64,000 nucleotides of DNA from CAKZLS01 sp963771545 (lineage in GTDB: Bacteria > Pseudomonadota > Alphaproteobacteria > Rhodospirillales > Defluviicoccaceae): the NCBI GenBank assembly GCA_963771545.1, contig CAVYTX010000004.1:124001-188000 (forward strand). The letters are read 5' to 3'. A model generated the notes under the pieces. The model was not told the DNA's origin. It ran no database searches and saw only the letters and a list, made by a program, of their open reading frames with translations. The position numbers and the translations under genes are program-made. Shown piece by piece: positions 63,363-64,000 of the stretch; positions within the stretch are counted from its first letter, which is position 1; every line of letters begins with the position of its first letter.

Positions 63363-63890
63363 TTAGACGGAATAGCCTGCATTTGGGAGATAGTTTCTGC
63401 ATTCGGCGGGCGGATACTCATTGAGGGCGTTTCCGATGGCCTTCCAAAGATCGTCGACGGTTCTGGCGCCAAGCTTTCGCAGGATTGACTTGAGCTTGGC
63501 GAAGACCTGTTCGATGGGATTGAAGTCGGGGCTATAGGGCGGGAGGTAGAGCGGGGTCGCGCCGACCGCCTCGATGGCCTCGCGGACGCCGGCAACCTTG
63601 TGGGACCCGAGGTTGTCCATGATGACGATGTCGCCCTCGCCCTTGGCGAGGGTCGGGACCAGAGCTTGCTCGACCCAGGCGAGGAAGCGCGCGCCATTGA
63701 TGGGCCCATCGAACACGCAGGGTGCGGTCATCCTGTCGTGGCGCAGGGCGGCAAGGAATGTGGTTGTCCTCCAATGGCCATGGGGAATGGCCGAGCGCAC
63801 CCGCTCACCGCGCGGTGCCCGCCCATGGCGCCGGGCCATGTTGGTGCGTGCCCAGGTCTCATCAAGAAAGACCAATCGTTCGGCCGTCAT
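63363..63890 (-). CDS. IS630-family transposase, DDE half
   Basis: A 175-residue frame with the DDE core. The first Asp is in LVFLDETWARTNMARRHGRA, the second in DIVIMDNLGSHKVAGVREAI, and Glu in LPPYSPDFNPIEQVFAKLKS, the classic IS630 order. In many IS630 members this half is made by a -1 frameshift from an upstream orfA; here A8 on the minus strand (63974-63967) lies about 80 bp before this frame's ATG, where such slippage could occur. The window ends before orfA does. Confidence 0.9.
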   Translation of the reverse strand: MTAERLVFLDETWARTNMARRHGRAPRGERVRSAIPHGHWRTTTFLAALRHDRMTAPCVFDGPINGARFLAWVEQALVPTLAKGEGDIVIMDNLGSHKVAGVREAIEAVGATPLYLPPYSPDFNPIEQVFAKLKSILRKLGARTVDDLWKAIGNALNEYPPAECRNYLPNAGYSV

Positions 63891-64000
63891 CCCGGGCTGC
63901 TGGTTGCGCCAGATGGCTCGCGCCGCGGCAACGTCAGGGCGCTCTTGCTCGGCGGCGTGAGCGGTCTTTTTTTTCGCGTCAACCCCTGAGCCAGGAGAAA
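63891..64000 (-). CDS. IS630 transposase orfA, 3' part (partial at window edge)
   Basis: Upstream of the DDE frame the same frame reads HAAEQERPDVAAARAIWRNQ and QPGM, a linker to the catalytic half. The preceding codons contain the A8 run at 63967-63974. The remainder lies beyond the window. Confidence 0.5.

Larger units (their letters stand above)
63349..64000 (-). mobile_element. IS630-family insertion sequence, right part outside the window
   Basis: The left boundary is placed after TA at 63348-63349 (IS630 elements insert at TA), 14 bp before the transposase stop. The transposase frame occupies 63363-63890 and an upstream frame continues to the edge. The second terminal repeat is not in view, so the end position is not certain. 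Confidence 0.75.

Overview
The window is GC-rich chromosomal DNA from an alphaproteobacterium, most likely of the Rhodospirillales type. The evidence is the gene content and order: DUF3576-leuS-lptE-holA, ftsK-lolA, glnK-amtB, a ~1,600-residue NAD-type glutamate dehydrogenase, a CnoX-type thioredoxin beside LON-domain/Trm112/DUF971 genes, and a general porin typical of the group. Two tRNA genes are present, Gly(GCC) at 32627-32701 and Arg(CCG) at 57285-57361. No rRNA or CRISPR array was seen.

Layout. 1-4010: minus-strand operon for DUF3576, LeuRS, LptE and HolA. 4277-12270: two tandem near-identical porins, then a plus-strand cluster of a sulfotransferase, a PKHD-type Fe(II)/2OG dioxygenase, a TPR/GT9-like protein and a TPR-sulfotransferase, which looks like a surface-modification locus. 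12381-14297: small accessory genes (GST, VOC, GFA). 14355-17155: an accessory island with a RETRON, made of an RT-TOPRIM fusion (14558-16321, minus) and a clear msr-msd RNA gene bounded by a perfect 15-bp a1/a2 inverted repeat (16338-16479), with palindromic repeats on both sides and an AT-rich block of GTATAC motifs upstream. 17230-32501: housekeeping (thiE, yggS, ribA, an OmpR-type regulator, lolA, ftsK, an aminotransferase, amtB/glnK, a ubiquinone-type hydroxylase, trx/LON/Trm112/DUF971, prolyl-tRNA deacylase). 32627-40538: tRNA-Gly, glutamate dehydrogenase, MFS transporter, purH. 40930-50168: a run of small exported proteins and lipoproteins, including two secreted pentapeptide-repeat proteins, a SYLF protein, a host-attachment-family protein, an OmpA lipoprotein and a beta-barrel, plus a 257-bp nested-palindrome element. 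50635-57120: C45-family protein, a possible toxin-antitoxin pair, an Ala-rich lipoprotein, OsmC, gene debris, and a hipA/HTH-DUF1488 pair beside tRNA-Arg. 57339-64000: lipase-like hydrolase, ABC ATPase, zinc-finger protein, polA, decayed osmC, and an IS630-family element running off the right edge.

The strongest system is the retron. It has the retron RT signatures (NAxxH, PQGAPSSP, YADD, TTGL), a C-terminal TOPRIM domain, the architecture of retron Ec67 (Retron-Eco2), an ncRNA gene directly upstream, and a sigma70-like promoter placed to start transcription at a1. It would be a self-contained anti-phage module in which RT and effector are one polypeptide.

A second theme is an unusual number of broken reading frames in genes that should be intact: holA, DUF3576, GST, an aminotransferase (in-frame TGA), glutamate dehydrogenase, polA, an osmC gene and others. 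Since holA and polA are normally needed, indel errors in this assembly are the simplest explanation. True decay is more likely for osmC, the S41 fragment and the remnant beside the IS.
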